From Cymbomonas tetramitiformis (lineage: Eukaryota; Chlorophyta; Pyramimonadophyceae; Pyramimonadales; Pyramimonadaceae): a stretch of 22,730 bases of DNA. Shown here piece after piece: positions 1-9,100 of this stretch (positions are counted from its first letter, which is position 1; every line of letters starts with the position of its first letter). Under the pieces are notes generated by a model. The model did no database searches. It was not told the DNA's origin and worked only from the letters and a program-made list of their open reading frames with translations. Made by a program: the position numbers and the translations under genes. The stretch lies in the NCBI GenBank assembly GCA_001247695.2, contig LGRX02009960.1, positions 40,415 to 63,144 on the forward strand, given 5' to 3'.

Positions 1-92
1 TGCCCCATGCCCCACTGCTCACTGCATGCCCCATCCATGCCCCATGTCCCATGCCCATCTGCTTACTGCATGCCCCATGCCTCATGCCCCAC
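1..92. repeat. Low-complexity CATGCCCC-type repeat flanking the left TIR
   Basis: The stretch is built from variants of CATGCCCC and CTGC(T/C)CACTGC. The phrase CTGCTCACTGCATGCCCC at 15 recurs as CTGCTTACTGCATGCCCC at 59, a spacing of 44 bp. It stops where the 32-bp terminal inverted repeat starts at 93, so it is probably host flanking DNA. No coding signal was seen. Confidence 0.6.
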
Positions 93-124
93 AACGACCA
101 TATCGCAAAAATGAGACACGCGGG
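93..124 (+). repeat. Left terminal inverted repeat (32 bp)
   Basis: This is identical to the reverse complement of 11533-11564. Short ATGAG motifs follow just inside (about 131-145), and the right end also carries ATGAG/CTCAT motifs next to its repeat. Confidence 0.85.
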
Positions 125-880
125 CGCAAATGAGAAAAAAATGAGAAAGCCTGCCAAATTGGTTTTTGGGGTTCTGAATGACAAATATGAGGGTTAATTT
201 GAATAGTCCTTGAAGGAATTTCGAAAAATCTGGTTTTTTACTCTTCAAAGTAGCCACGCGAGTCACGCGTGCGGCAAGAAAACGGGAAAGGTGGAAGTAT
301 CGTGTTAGGTGCGGAAAGTTATGATTTTGCCTTATGTTTGTGAACGAAATGTTAGATTTTTGCACTATTAGAATATGTAATATTTTGACATTTCCAAAAA
401 TGCAACTATTTGCTTACATGGGAGAGATCCAGCAGATTTATGGCCCATTTTAGGGTGTTTGGAGGGTCACGTAGTAAAATACTTCTCATCGGGCGAAAGT
501 GAGCAGCAAAGGAGATATTTTCAAAAGCTATTGTGCTGGCAAAGTTGTTCGGGACTGAAAACAACCAGGGGTGATGCTCCCTCAGGCTTCATGTGACCCA
601 ACATGGGCATTCATAGGGTCAATTTGCCCTGAACAGGCTATTCCAGCACGATTCTCGGCAGCCAAGAAGACCGGTTAACTGTATTATTTCGCGGGAAACA
701 TTAAAATACGTCAGAGGCAAAATATCCCGCGGCAGGTGTTCCTACAGGTGTGCTGCACATGGATATATCGGGGCGTCCAAGGTTCAGGGTTTTAGGGTAT
801 ATATTGGAGGAGTCGTAACCGGAGGTCGTTTGCACACACCTGCGTTCGTGACATAGAACCACAACCCGCACCTTAGACTA
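125..880. other. Left internal non-coding region of the element
   Basis: No convincing ORF was found on either strand. The stretch has A/T-rich patches and a TATA-like TATATATT at 798-805, about 90 nt before the ATG at 892. The 163-bp repeat found at the right end is absent here. Confidence 0.5.
798..805 (+). promoter_or_regulatory. TATA-like box upstream of the small element gene
   Basis: TATATATT lies about 90 nt before the ATG at 892. The position is plausible for a core promoter with a short 5' UTR. The only support is sequence resemblance. Confidence 0.3.
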
Positions 881-891
881 CCTACACCAGT

Positions 892-1394
892 ATGGCCAAT
901 ATTGGAATATTGCAGTATTGGATATGGCCTTTCGATACTTTTACGTTTCGCGACTGCCAGTTACAACAAGCCCAATGGGTTCCTGAAGACCCTTTAATTC
1001 TCTGCTTGTGGCAGCGAGCGCGGAAACAAGCAGAAGAAGACTGGGGGACTTCGGGCAACATGCAGTTAATCTCAGGACCTATCACTGGTGGAGTTTTTGG
1101 CCGATGTACGTCCACGGTCGTAGCAGATCCAGCGAAAGGTTCGGTGTGAGGCATCTCGTGTACTGGTATGAGGGCGGGTGGATCTACCACCGATACTCAG
1201 ATTTGGAGTGGCGGGCCTGGCGAGATAGAAGCCGCTACAGCGAAACCACGCACGGTGCCCTGACAGAGCTGGAAAGCGATCTGCTGCAGGAAGATGAAAG
1301 GAGATGCGCAGTTTGCGGGCGTATGTTAAGAACCTACACCCTGGCGCGCATATTTGATGCTAGCGCGTGCAATGAGGAGACGTATGCTTGGTAG
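892..1394 (+). CDS. Small unrecognised protein with a CxxC motif, probably frameshifted
   Basis: I do not recognise a family. Two overlapping frames each look protein-like. From the ATG at 892, one frame is rich in W, Q and acidic residues up to about 1085. The second is open from about 1008 to the TAG at 1392-1394; it is rich in W, Y and R and ends with a Cys-x2-Cys (RCAVCGRML) near its C terminus. Joining them near 1085 needs one extra base, so I infer a single-base deletion or a sequencing error rather than an intron, because the space is too short. An AATAAA signal follows 30 nt after the stop. The gene lies inside the TIR-bounded element and is convergent with the transposase-like gene, with about 137 nt between stops. 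It could be an accessory protein of the element. Gene existence is moderately supported; function is unknown. Confidence 0.42.
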
Positions 1395-1423
1395 CTAACA
1401 CTTATGTCACGTGACTGTACACA

Positions 1424-1429
1424 AATAAA
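1424..1429 (+). terminator. Polyadenylation signal AATAAA
   Basis: AATAAA lies 30 nt downstream of the TAG at 1392-1394 in the small + strand gene. No equivalent signal was found on the - strand in the convergent gap 1395-1531. Confidence 0.5.
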
Positions 1430-1531
1430 CCGTATATTTACATGTATGAAAAACAAGAAGTTTCACGCCGTGTGGCCATTGTAATCTAGTGTGCGTGCCA
1501 CGAGGAATGCACGAGGCTGTGTTGCTTACCT

Positions 1532-4500
1532 TCACCTGTCCAACGCCTCGGAGGCCAAGTTTTCCCTGGCCACCTTCAGAAGTTCTGCCTTTTCAGGTCC
1601 TCCTGGAACTCCGCCGACAGCAGGTTTGTCAGGAGGTTCGTCCCAGCAAGTCAGGATCTCGCTCGCATCGAAGTCGTACCAACCTGTCACTTTCGGAGCG
1701 GCTCGCCGGAAGGCGTTCTCCGCGAACAAGCTCTTCAAGTCAGAGAACGTTTTGCTTGTTCTCCTCGTTCTCGGCATAAGCAGAGGCGCACATGGAAGCC
1801 AAAACCCCCACTTCACTCTGTTCGTGTTCAGATCCACGTCCAAGACCTCAACGAAATGCATGGGCATGGACACGGCGTTGTTCCCAGGCAAGCGGATAGT
1901 AAAGCTGCAGCCGTCGTTGCCCGCGGCCACGGTAACTGCGAAACTTTTGCCCGCACTCTTCGCCAGCATGTCGATGGTGTAGTCCGTAGGAAGGTTACGG
2001 TAGGCCAACGGTATGTCGTCGTCCGGGTCGTCCGAGTCGTCCTCGTCGTCCTCGTCGTCCTCGTCCATCGAGACGCCTGCGAACTGTCCAGTGGCCGCCT
2101 CCGGGGGATGCGCGTTCTCCACCTGCTCCGCAATCTGGTTTGCATCCTCGAAAAAGCAATCGTCGTCAGGAGCGAAGCTGTCCGTTATCAGGGCGCCTGT
2201 CGGACCGATCACAGAGGCCGCTCGGAATAGCACTCGTCCCTTTTCACGACCCCGCGCTTGTCGAGACTTCCCGGGTGGAGACTTGCTCCCTGGGGACGCC
2301 TTTGCCAATGGCGAACTGCGTGCACGCTTGTCACTTGGAGCTCGTGCTTGATCTCCCTGTGGCGCTGCAGGAGCAGGGCATCCTCGGCCACCTGCGCCTG
2401 GCCCTCGTGCTGCCGGTGCCTGTGGTCGAGTAGGCATAGCTTCGTTGGTTTGCGGGCCTCGCGCAGCAGCTCCTTCTCGTCTTGCCTGTGTAGTGGCTGT
2501 TACAGCCCCGAGTGATGGCGCCGCCCGCGCAGCTCCGCCGGCTTCGGAAGTTCTTGTAGGCAAGGCCTGCTCCGTACCCGGCGACGCTTCCTCCCCGGTT
2601 TCCGCACCTGTCGTCGCTCGGCTTTTTTTTCGAAGGACTCTGAGATGTTCGTGGTGGGCCTTTCGGGCGACATCCGTCGCTTCAAATAAGGCCTTCGCCA
2701 ACGGCTCCTTGAGTGGGCGTTCAGGAAGTTCAACTCCCAGGTGGTGCAACGCTGCTTTACACTCGGCCACCGTGTACCTGCAATGGTAGCCGACGCGTAA
2801 GACACACAGGTAAGACTCAGGTAGGCATAATACTTGCAAGACCTAACAATGAAACCGAGGTGCTCGCAACAGACCAACGGGACGAACCAGAAATCGACGG
2901 ACTCGACGTCCCTCAGTTTCTCCACGCACTTGCGCACGATCTCTTGTGGAGGTTTCCGCGGAAGGTCCTTGCTTAACACGTTGCGACCATCGGATAACAC
3001 TTCGAACTGTTCGGGCATCGTCCGTTCTGGCACCTCCTCCTGCACTGGCTTCTTGTGCCAGGCGTTCTCGTAAAGCTCCTTCAAATCCACAGGAGCCTGT
3101 GGGGTCGGCGTCGGTCCAGCCCAGGCATCGTAGTCCTCGGCGGTCTTGGGCAAGGGAAAGTACGCCAGCAACGTGTCCAGCGTGTCACTTGGAATACGGT
3201 AGTGGATGTAGTCGCACATGCGACTGAAAGCAGTGCGAGTTTCCCTCTCTTCCTTCGGGTCTAGCGGCTTCACCCCTTCTAACGTGGGGCTGCTGTCGAA
3301 AGCTGGGTAACTTTTCATTACCTCCAGGCCCTTACGGAGATCCTCATCCACTCCGGCAGGCATGTGGTTTGGGTATTGTTCTCCAAACTTGTACTTCAGG
3401 CGTGTAACACCATCCACGTCCTTCTCGAAGTGCATCAGGTGTGTACGCCTGACTTTCCCAGAATAGCCTTCAAACTTTGGGTTTATGTGCGGCTCCAGCC
3501 AAGCCTTGAAGTCCAACTGTTGGCCTTGTACGTCCGTGATTTTGGTGAACTTCTTCACCGGCCAGCTTCGTAACCAGCCAATCCACGATTCCAGGGTCAA
3601 CAGCCACACTCCAGATTTGCGCGCGTCTTTCCCAAATATGAACATCTTGATGAGTCCAAACCAACCGTCGCAGTCGTTATGGGTGTGCGCGACCATCAGA
3701 CGGTGGAAGACCACCACGTTGTAAATATTGTAGTGCACCAACACCGCACAAAACGCGAACACGTACTTGTTCCAGTTTTCTGAGCCACCATCCAGCTGCA
3801 AATGAAGCTCCTTCCGGAAGTAGCGCTTGCCTGCGCGACCTTGTGCGGTGTAGTGCAACAAGTTCCACAGTGTCGTGAGCAGCATGTTTGCACCCTTAGC
3901 CCCGCTCCAAGGGAGCCCAACGGAAAATAGAAGCAACGAGGCATGAAGTATCGTGAGCTGCAGGTGTAGGTTAAAGAAATGCTGTTTCTTCTCGCTGATG
4001 CCCTTAACTTGATGCGGGGCATGCGGAACAATCGTGTTCTGATTTGCCGCGCCGTCCGCCGCTATGGAGTCGATCCGACCGTCAGGGTCAGAACCCTCCT
4101 TCCGCCTGCGGTCATAACACGTGCGTTGCAACCTGTGAATGTAGTCGTGTCGCGCGAAACGAGCAGTATAGGCGTCCCAGCGTTCAGGATCGCGACCCTG
4201 TTGTCCAAGAAGCTGAGCCTTCTCTGCTCCCAGATCGTCACATGTCGTGCAGATTCCGGACACCTCCACCTTCGCCCTTACCGTTATGTCTCGAGCCTTG
4301 AGCAGGTTTTTCACGTATATTTTGAAGGTTTCAGCACATACTGCCCACTGCACCTCTGTGTCGAACTTATACAGGTCGTACTGCACACCATAATCGATGG
4401 GTGGAATTTGGCGCGCACCACTTACCGGCATCCTCTGTGGTGCTCCTTTCAACATATTCGTATCCGCCCACTCGCGGAACACCTCCTCGTGGTAGGAAAT

Positions 4501-5751
4501 CTTCGTCACCACCGCCTTCGCCACAGGGAATGCACTTGTTGCCGGTAGTTCCCCCTTCTCTTCAAGGATAGCTGCCTTATATCGCTGGTACGAGCTCCTG
4601 GGGAGCGCCCACACTGTTCTGAACGCCTCCTCGCAGATCTCCTTTTCGAAAAGCTTCAGGGTGCCGATAACACGCTCTCCAGACTCGCGCTTCACCATCG
4701 CTTTGCGCATAGTTGCCATAATGTAAGACCTGAACTCAGTTTGGCCCATGCGCTCTAAGGAGGCCGCATTACCGGTAATTTGAAAATGGGGGTTGGTAAT
4801 ACCGGGTAATTTACCGGTAATACTTTGCTTGGTATTACCAAAGTATTACCGCCTGCACAAAATAACCTAACTTTTGCCTCGGGACTCTAAAATTGATTTT
4901 TTTGATTTCTATGGATACCTAATGATCATTAGAATTGTTTGGGTGCGTGCTATAGCACATGCGACGCCATGCACGCACATTATAAAGCGATGCATTTTAC
5001 AGAGAAGTGCAGACAGAAATGAATATGCACGAAAATATCTAACTTTTGCCTCGGGACTCTAAAATTGTTTTTTTCGATTTCTATGAATACCTGATGATCA
5101 TTAGAATTGTTGGGATGTGTGCTATAGCACATGCGATGCCATGCACGCACATTATAAAGCGACGCATTTTACAGAGAAGTGCATACAGAAATGAATATGC
5201 ACGAAAATACCTAACGTTTGCCTCGTGTAACGTTTCGTTGTCATTGGAAGTAAGGGACATGCTACCGCCTTCAGCTGAGGCTCCCGTGGCCATGATTACG
5301 ATGAAAACTTCGTTAGTGATTTTTCACCGCTACTATGCTCTCTACAAAGAATGTTCTCCGCCGATCTGCGGATCTGACATGCACGCAGGTGGTAAGATCC
5401 ACGGTAATCGAGATCTTACCGGTAATTTATCATGGTAATACCGTATGACCATGGTAAATTACCGGTAATTTCTTAAATATGGCAGGTAAGACGATTGGGG
5501 GGGTCGGTAATATCGGTAATTTACCTGGTAATTACCGTCCCGGTAATTTACCAAAAAAATTACCCGGCCTCCTTAATGCGCTCCTTATGCTCCATATTGC
5601 CCTTGAATGTGCTGAACAAGAAACTGCAGTTCCGATCGCACCCACAGCTGAAACCGCCCTCGCATAGTACGGGAATATTGGACTGTGCAATTTGAAGAGT
5701 CTTCTGCTTTGACAATCTCTTGCCGCTGGAGTTGCTGCTATTGCTGCTCAT
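1532..5751 (-). CDS. DUF7869-like transposase/integrase-like protein, split by a MITE insertion
   Basis: The exons on - are 5751-5576, then (after an 820-bp insertion) 4747-2843, then 2777-1532. They sum to 3327 nt, about 1,108 residues in one frame. The N-terminal exon has a Ser/Asn-rich start and a Cys cluster (CGCDRNC). In the ORF that begins at 4749, a probable zinc site has C167-x2-C170 with H201 and H205. The putative RNase H-fold core follows: D232 (AADGAA), D320 (LQLDGGSEN), then HTHNDCD (H355-D361), matching my memory of the DUF7869 pattern of a QNKN-type Asp followed by GHTxxxxD. The 65-nt intron 2842-2778 is AG/GTCTTG...GCAG and restores frame. The C-terminal exon is Ala/Pro/Arg-rich with an acidic (DDE)n run (plus positions about 2025-2070) and then a globular-looking end. 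It probably acts in the nucleus on element DNA. The gene is head-to-head with the large + strand gene. The core assignment is fairly sure; catalysis is inferred. Confidence 0.75.
2778..2842 (-). other. 65-nt GT-AG intron in the transposase-like gene
   Basis: The donor is AG/GTCTTG at 2842 and the acceptor is ATTGCAG ending at 2778. Two bases of a codon precede the intron and one follows, giving ...GFIV-R-YTVAEC. Without splicing, the reading frame before the intron continues into Arg-rich sequence that looks like an out-of-frame shadow of the real C-terminal exon. Confidence 0.75.
4748..4755. repeat. Target site duplication of the MITE, left copy
   Basis: ATGCGCTC is identical to 5576-5583 on the other side of the MITE. 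Read on -, it forms GAGCGCAT. Its last two bases plus the next G make the ATG that looks like a start codon for the downstream ORF at 4749. Confidence 0.88.
4767..4852. repeat. Left subterminal GGTAAT/ATTACC palindrome cluster of the MITE
   Basis: The cluster contains ATTACCGGTAAT, GGTAATACCGGGTAAT, TTTACCGGTAAT and GGTATTACC in both orientations. A matching cluster lies at about 5400-5564. Such dense subterminal motifs are typical binding sites for hAT transposases. Confidence 0.65.
4867..5228. repeat. 172-bp tandem duplication inside the MITE (2.1 copies)
   Basis: CTTTTGCCTCGGGACTCTAA starts at 4871 and again at 5043, and a truncated CGTTTGCCTCG starts at 5215, so the spacing is 172 bp each time. 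The copies differ at scattered positions. Each contains ATGATCATTAG and GCTATAGCACATGCG. Confidence 0.85.
5400..5564. repeat. Right subterminal GGTAAT/ATTACC palindrome cluster of the MITE
   Basis: Repeated ACCGGTAATTT, CATGGTAATACC, CCATGGTAAATTACC and CCTGGTAATTACC motifs mirror the cluster at the left end. Confidence 0.65.
5576..5583. repeat. Target site duplication of the MITE, right copy
   Basis: This is the second copy of ATGCGCTC, immediately outside the right 11-bp TIR. On - it ends the N-terminal coding piece with ...GAG CGC AT. Confidence 0.88.
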
Positions 5752-5841
5752 CGTGCGAGACGCGTACCGTTGTTATGTTGTTTCATATTTGAACGCTTAC
5801 CTGATATGAGGGTCCTTGTTTCCTAGAACTTGGGCGGGGCG
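5752..5841. promoter_or_regulatory. Probable shared promoter between two divergent element genes
   Basis: Only 90 bp separate the - strand ATG at 5751 from the first + strand ATG of the hairpin repeats at 5842. If both genes start here, this segment and the repeats next to it must hold signals for both. No clear TATA box was found. The inference rests on gene arrangement alone. Confidence 0.35.
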
Positions 5842-6007
5842 ATGACAGTGACCGCCCAAGTTTTCGAAGACTTGGGCCGGGCGATGACAGTGACCGCCCA
5901 AGTTTTCGAAGACTTGGGCGGGGCGATGACAGTGACCGCCCAAGTTTTCGAAGACTTGGGCGGGGCGATGACAGTGACCGCCCAAGTTTTCGAAGACTTG
6001 GGCGGGG
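5828..6007. repeat. 42-bp tandem repeat, 4.3 copies, each a hairpin
   Basis: Copies start at 5828, 5870, 5912 and 5954, with a 12-bp partial copy at 5996. Each begins ACTTGGGCGG and has its exact reverse complement CCGCCCAAGT 14 nt later, so every unit can form a 10-bp stem. In copy 2 one arm is altered (ACTTGGGCCG). The unit is a multiple of 3 and is open in frames on both strands. It lies between the two divergent genes of the element, so it may be a protein-binding array, a coding repeat, or both. Confidence 0.9.
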
Positions 6008-6018
6008 AGTTTCGCAGG
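5842..6018 (+). CDS. Candidate first exon encoding a 14-residue repeat (hypothesis)
   Basis: The exon downstream at 6105 has no ATG in its frame, so an upstream exon is needed. The hairpin repeats contain an ATG in each copy (first at 5842) in a frame that is open through ...GGEFRR to 6018. A GT at 6019 (AGG/GTTAAA) and the AG at 6104 would remove an 86-nt intron and join phase 0 to phase 0. The encoded repeat is TAQVFEDLGGAMTV-like, 14 residues per unit. The donor is weak and transcription is unproven, so this is only the best candidate I can see. Confidence 0.3.
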
Positions 6019-6104
6019 GTTAAACAGAGCCCGTTGTGCTGCATACAAAACTGTTCACAGTGTCATCTTTTCTACACCCAAGTGTACATGTCTTCTTGAA
6101 GCAG

Positions 6105-9100
6105 GTGTTTCATGATGATGATAAACTTCTGGAAGCTATCCAGAAGTTTGAGGAAAACGGCACGCAGTTGAAGACGGATTCGGCGGTGATAGCGCCGTGC
6201 GTCGGGAAGGAGAAGGCGGGTGTTGATAGGGCTACGCTAGAAGATTTGGGCCTTTCCATCGGTCGGGACAAAAGAAGAGATCGCTCAGATTGAATCCCTT
6301 AAGTTTGTAGACGAAGAAGGGTTTAGGTATCTTCGGAAAGGTTTCCTGTTCACCTTGCACTCGCAAGATGCGTCGCGTCGACAGGTGGACATAGACATAA
6401 TGCGACGGTTCGATCGCTTAAAAGAAGTTTGCGCACCTTGGACCGAAGACCGCGAGGACGAAAAGTCGAAAACGGATTGGGAATTACGAGCCCACAGGAC
6501 TTGCTTGCATCTTCTGGAGGATATGAGGGATAGAGCAGCCGAGTCTGTCTTGTCTCAACCATCATCCCCAGGTACTGTTCGAAAACCTAATTTTCACTTT
6601 GTCGCGTCCTCCGTGTTCTTGATGGAACATCGCGTGTCCTCAGGTTCTTTGCCGGGAGATGCGTTCGTCCGCAAGCACCTCTGCAACATTCTGAACGAAC
6701 CATCTGCTGGAGGGACACCTCGCTTGCTTCGGGGGAACGATACGGACCGTGGGGAACTGGTTGCTCTCAATCTCGCCGCCGAGATTACGGACCCTCCGAA
6801 CTATGTTTTGTGTGTTGTTTTTTACACAATACAGGACAAGAAGGTCATGGTCCGATATTTAGATCCTACGTCGACAGGACATCTTGTGGAGGTTCCTCTA
6901 GAAGTGGATCTCGACCCACACTACATCGTGCAGCCTGAAGGTCGCGAGGCTTTCAATCTGGGGCAGCGGATGTTGTGCCTGCTTCAGGATGCCCACAGTC
7001 GAAAGTTGAATGAGTCTGAACGGCAGGAACTTGACAGGTATTTCGACGAAATGACTTACGAGGACGCGAAGTTTGCTGTATATATGGGGCAACAGTTGCC
7101 TGCCGAGTCCGCCTTCAGAGAAGTAGCGCTCATGTCGAACGAGGAGATCGACAAGGTGCACGAAAGGTTACCGTATCTCTCGGGGAAACCAGAAACACCA
7201 GCTGAACCAACATTTACCCAATCGGCACCAGAGGATACATGGGATCCGCACGGTAGGAGCCTTTATCGGATAAAGCTGATGCAGAAAAAGTACGAGCTTC
7301 TGCTGGACGGCAGTGACAACAACGGACAGGGCAGCGCGCATGCAAGCGAAACTACAGGCGTTGGTGATCCCCGAACAGTCGCTGAAATGGGAACCCAGCG
7401 TCGCGACAGCCTAGACCACAAGGAAGTCTCGGATTTGGCTAAGACAGCGTCTGAAGCCTTGGGGGAGACGGCGGTGTCCTCTGGCGAAGCCAGTGGTCCT
7501 ACGTTGTTGAATCAGGTACCAGACACCGTGGACCTCCCGGGCATCATGTTGACTGGGTTGGACGAGGAGACCGATCAAGGGTGGGATCCCGTAGCGCTGG
7601 CACAAATGGTACTTCAAGACAACCCCATTGCTACCGAAGAACACGAGACGAGGGGTGCGGTGGCTGACCAGCACATGCAGGTAATTGAAAATTGGACGTT
7701 GGAGGCGCCATACACCTACGCTGACCTGGTCCTTATGTTGCAGAGCAGTGGCTGTGAAATCAGCGAGCCATTTGATTTTAACCAGGATCATACCCAGGAG
7801 ATGGAAGAAGTGCTTAAAGGTTCTGCAGCCTGCACGGACGCCACGGACCCTTCGACCTGGGAAACCAATAGCGCAGAGCAGACTGGGCCGCAACGATGGG
7901 GGTTTCTTCTGTCCTTCAAGCTGAAGAACAAAAGGCTGCAACCCGAGTTGGTGTTCGTTTCGACGGTGATGACCATGTTGTACGAGATGCCAAAGGACTG
8001 TCCTTACGCGGACGCCATCCTTATATTGCATCCCCGACACGATTGCGAAATATTGCCTACTGTTCCCGACGCACTACTTTTTTGTATCGAAAAGTTCCAG
8101 GAGGTGGAGGGTATTACGAGGATTGCACTGCCAGCAGGCAAAGGTCCTATAGATAAGCTCAAAACCACGATATCAGCCGACCCGAAGACCAGCCCGAAAT
8201 ATCTCGACGCGCGTCTTTCCGAGGAAGTGGGGAACAGCGGGGTGATTGTCAGTTATCAGAAGTTTGTTCCTGATCAGCAGGTGAACAAGATACCGAACAA
8301 GAGCGGCATACTGGAGGGAAAGTCGATCATCCCAGCCTTCAAGACTTCTATCAAGTGCGCGCGTATGGAGTTCCGGTATGAAGTGCTGCAAGGGATGAGG
8401 GTGTCCACCACCATGCACAAGGAGTTTCGTGGTGTCCACAGGTTCGTTTGCCTGACCATGAACCTGTCACTGACCCAACTTCATTTGTAACACGTTCGTT
8501 TGTAGTACATAGTCAAGATATATGAATAAGGAGGTTGTTGGTGCCCACAGGTTCGTTTGCCTGACATGGGTTGGCCAGTGGCACGCCACTTACATGGCGA
8601 TAAGCTACAATGACCCCGAGCCGGGCGAGGTTACTTGCACGATGTTCCAGGCTTCCGCTGTGTATGACCGGAAGCTGGAGATGAAGCGAAAGGAGAAGTA
8701 TGCCGGCGACTACCCGCACGTGCGAATAACAAAGAAGAGTGGCTCGAAGGCTTCTCTGACAGGCGTCGTCACGCGCCTGGTGGAAAACAGAAAAGAAGGG
8801 CCGCTAACCAGACACGAAATTGACAAGGAGAACGAGAACTACAGATTGTTCAATAAGGTCCTGAAGTTGTTCTGGCAGAAGATCGAGGAAGCAGAGAAGC
8901 TTGGCAAAGAGGCTGTTGGGAGGTTTGAGGCTAGGAAGTGGTGCTTGGCGGGCAGCCAATTCAATAAAAACGCCCCTGCGCGAGTAGTGGGGAAGATCAT
9001 CTTAGTCAACAAGGGCCAAACCGCCTTGTATGAGGATTTCCCGGGTAAAAGCTCGCGGAAGCCGCCTTCCACCCCAAAGACCACGACCCCTATCCCAGGC

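Larger units (their letters stand above)
4756..5575. mobile_element. hAT-like non-autonomous MITE (820 bp) inside the transposase-like gene
   Basis: Perfect 11-bp terminal inverted repeats, TAAGGAGGCCG at 4756-4766 and CGGCCTCCTTA at 5565-5575, are flanked by an exact 8-bp direct duplication, ATGCGCTC (4748-4755 and 5576-5583). An 8-bp duplication with a TIR starting TAAGG fits the hAT superfamily (start T/C-A-R-N-G). Both ends are crowded with ATTACCGGTAAT-type palindromes, as expected for subterminal transposase-binding repeats. The interior holds a 172-bp tandem duplication. There is no transposase ORF, so movement would need a hAT transposase in trans. Small ORFs across it (up to 130 codons) come from the tandem repeat and are not supported. 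Confidence 0.88.

Noticed and set aside
785..800. TTTAGGG-like words suggesting telomeric repeat
   Set aside because: Only one imperfect unit; not tandem.
882..1190. 102-codon - strand ORF
   Set aside because: It is antisense to the small + strand gene, which has the better composition and a polyadenylation signal.
5046..5438. 130-codon + strand ORF and a 62-codon ORF inside the MITE
   Set aside because: They are translations of the 172-bp tandem repeat, share no protein features and lie within a non-autonomous element.
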